The notes below the pieces were generated by a model. That model was not told where the DNA came from, did not search any database, and saw nothing but the letters and a program-made list of their open reading frames with translations. This document shows, one piece after another, positions 62,416 to 64,000 of a stretch of 64,000 bases of DNA. Every line of letters starts with the position of its first letter. Within the stretch, counting starts at the first letter, position 1. Made by a program: the position numbers and the translations under genes. The stretch spans positions 930,001-994,000 of the forward strand of contig JADJDJ010000002.1 of assembly GCA_016702745.1 (NCBI GenBank), in the 5' to 3' direction. Origin of the DNA: Chitinophagaceae bacterium. GTDB taxonomy: Bacteria > Bacteroidota > Bacteroidia > Chitinophagales > Chitinophagaceae.

Positions 62416-64000
62416 ATGAGAAAAATAATTTTACCCGCTCTTGCTCTTCTTGCATCTTTTACAATTCAGGCACAAGGCATCTCCTTTACAAAAGCAGAAG
62501 ATACCACCAGGGCCAAAGAACTGGAAGAAGTCGTGATTACCGGACAATACCGGCCGCAGTCTGTTAAACAATCTGTATACCAGGTAAAAGTCATCGGTAA
62601 GGATAGAATATTGCGGCAAGGTGCCACCCGCTTACAGGATGTACTCCGCAATGAACTCAATATGCGCTTTTCACAGGATTTATCAACCGGAGGATCTTCC
62701 GTTCAAATGTTGGGACTGTCAGGACAGAATGTAAAAATCCTGATGGATGGTTTACCGGTTACCGGCAGACAGGGGATTAATAATGAATTTGATATCAGTC
62801 AGGTTGATATCAATACCGTGGAGAGAATCGAAATTGTAGAAGGACCCTTATCAGTAATATATGGAGCAGATGCACTGGCTGGTGTTATCAATATCATTAC
62901 AAAAAAAGCGAATAAAGCCGGTCTCAGTGTTAACGCGAGACTACAGGAAGAAACAGTCGGAAATGAATATGGATGGGAAAAAGGAATTCATAACCAGCAG
63001 GCAGGACTGACCTGGAAAAAAAATAAATGGGAAGCAGGTGGTTCTTTTGCGCATAATTATTTTGGTGGCTGGAAAGATACAGCGGTTGGCAGGGAGCTGG
63101 TATGGCATAAAAAGGACCAGCGTATCCTCAGCGGTTTTATCGCTTATCATCATAATCAACTCAGTCTCCGTTACCGGATCGATGGGTTGGATGAAGTGAT
63201 CACCAATCCCGGAAATTTTTCCGCCTTCCCTGATCCAATATCCGGGGAAACACTTGCAGTTGATCAGGAATATCTTTCCCAAAGACTGATGCACCAGTTG
63301 CAGGGAACTTATTTCATGAATAAGAATCTCTCTTTTCAGGTACAATCATCTTATACTGATTACAACCGGCAGGTCTTTTCCACTACCCTCAACAAAACAA
63401 CGGGTGATATCCGGCTGGATCCGGGTGAAGGAAAACAGGCCCTGGTTAATTTTAACAATTTTACATTCCGGGGTACGGCCTTGTACCGCTTATCAACACT
63501 GCTCAGTTTTCAGCCCGGAGTGGATATCAGTCTTGACCGCGGAGATGGCGAAAGATTAAAAGCAGGATCTAATGCTGTCAATGATTTTGCAGGATTTCTG
63601 ACTGCAGAAATCACCCCAACTGATAAAATCAGTATTCGCCCGGGGATAAGAGTAATACGTAATTCTGTTTATGATGCACCACCGGTGATTCCATCAGTAA
63701 ATACAAAGTTTGTGTTATCCAAAAATCTTGACCTGCGCTTGTCCTATGCCAGGGGTTTCCGTTCTCCTTCTCTCCGGGAGCTTTATTTCAGCTTCTTCGA
63801 TGCGAATCACCAGGTAGTGGGCAATCCCGATCTGAAAGCCGAAACCTCTCATAGTTTCACCGGTACCCTGGCCTGGAACAGGAAATTGGAAAATGGGGTC
63901 AACTGGACTGCTCAGCTCGGTGGTTTTTATAATGATGTAAAAAACCTGATTGACTTTGTATTTACACAAGGATCTGATACCGCCAAATTGTATAATGTAT
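62416..64000 (+). CDS. TonB-dependent receptor (BtuB/CirA-like), cut by the window end
   Basis: At least 528 residues; the 3' end lies beyond the window. ATG at 62416 gives the signal peptide MRKIILPALALLASFTIQAQ. A TonB-box-like region and plug domain follow (ELEEVVITGQYRPQSVKQSVYQVKVIGKD, RLQDVLRNELNMRFSQD, VKILMDGLPVTGRQG, VERIEIVEGPLSVIYGADALAGVINIITKK). Barrel strands continue to the edge (LSYARGFRSPSLRELYF, NPDLKAETSHSF). The plug is of the BtuB/CirA/HmuR class, so vitamin B12, haem or ferric siderophore uptake is likely. AATCTTTG at 62390-62397 is a one-mismatch -7 element. Confidence 0.93.
   Translation, partial: MRKIILPALALLASFTIQAQGISFTKAEDTTRAKELEEVVITGQYRPQSVKQSVYQVKVIGKDRILRQGATRLQDVLRNELNMRFSQDLSTGGSSVQMLGLSGQNVKILMDGLPVTGRQGINNEFDISQVDINTVERIEIVEGPLSVIYGADALAGVINIITKKANKAGLSVNARLQEETVGNEYGWEKGIHNQQAGLTWKKNKWEAGGSFAHNYFGGWKDTAVGRELVWHKKDQRILSGFIAYHHNQLSLRYRIDGLDEVITNPGNFSAFPDPISGETLAVDQEYLSQRLMHQLQGTYFMNKNLSFQVQSSYTDYNRQVFSTTLNKTTGDIRLDPGEGKQALVNFNNFTFRGTALYRLSTLLSFQPGVDISLDRGDGERLKAGSNAVNDFAGFLTAEITPTDKISIRPGIRVIRNSVYDAPPVIPSVNTKFVLSKNLDLRLSYARGFRSPSLRELYFSFFDANHQVVGNPDLKAETSHSFTGTLAWNRKLENGVNWTAQLGGFYNDVKNLIDFVFTQGSDTAKLYNV

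Overview
The window is a chromosomal segment of a Bacteroidota bacterium, most likely in or near Chitinophagaceae. This rests on several features seen together: five large secreted proteins ending in type IX secretion (T9SS) sorting domains, Bacteroidota-type promoters (TTTG, about 20 nt, TAnnTTTG), and family-typical genes such as ftsX/DUF3098/uppP, RprY-like regulator, DUF5777 and DUF4920 proteins, and TonB receptors. No tRNA, rRNA, CRISPR array, phage or transposase gene was found.

Layout. 1-3.8 kb: a LolA-like protein, pdxA and a broken di-haem cytochrome c peroxidase gene. 3.9-18.4 kb: four consecutive T9SS cargo genes on the + strand (metallophosphoesterase, thrombospondin-3-repeat protein, Asp-box propeller, GEVED protein), then a lipoprotein. 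19.2-24.3 kb: rsmA, a 2-hydroxyacid dehydrogenase, a lipoprotein, greA with an attenuator-like leader, a broken HIT gene, ruvC and a membrane protein. 24.3-28.7 kb: a minus-strand group ftsX, DUF3098, uppP, MFS transporter, MBL hydrolase. 28.9-37.9 kb: leuS, a convergent secreted protein, a fifth T9SS cargo with a proprotein-convertase P-domain, and an M23 protein. 38.0-40.0 kb: a small MarR regulon with two identical palindromic operators. 40.1-49.1 kb: ruvB, rprY, a HerA-like ATPase, and abutting copA-ompA-recQ. 49.2-53.4 kb: tsaE, ald, and lpxA-ABC-tlpA. 53.6-64 kb: a respiratory/metal-looking island with an AraC regulator carrying a cysteine cluster, a His/Asp-rich small secreted protein, two haem-binding lipoproteins, an OB-fold protein, YceI, a DUF5777 barrel, a di-haem peroxidase, DUF4920 and two TonB-dependent receptors (the last cut by the window end).

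Two cross-window patterns stand out. First, at least eight places show a reading frame broken by one base, most of them in short homopolymers, including in the essential leuS; this looks more like residual assembly error than eight real pseudogenes. Second, several genes (rsmA, tsaE, M23, ruvB, second peroxidase) carry a TAnnTTTG-like -7 element exactly four bases before the start codon, which predicts leaderless mRNAs. The best candidate for an undescribed functional unit is the 53.6-64 kb island, flanked by FNR-like palindromes. All assignments come from reading the translated sequence; no database search was run.
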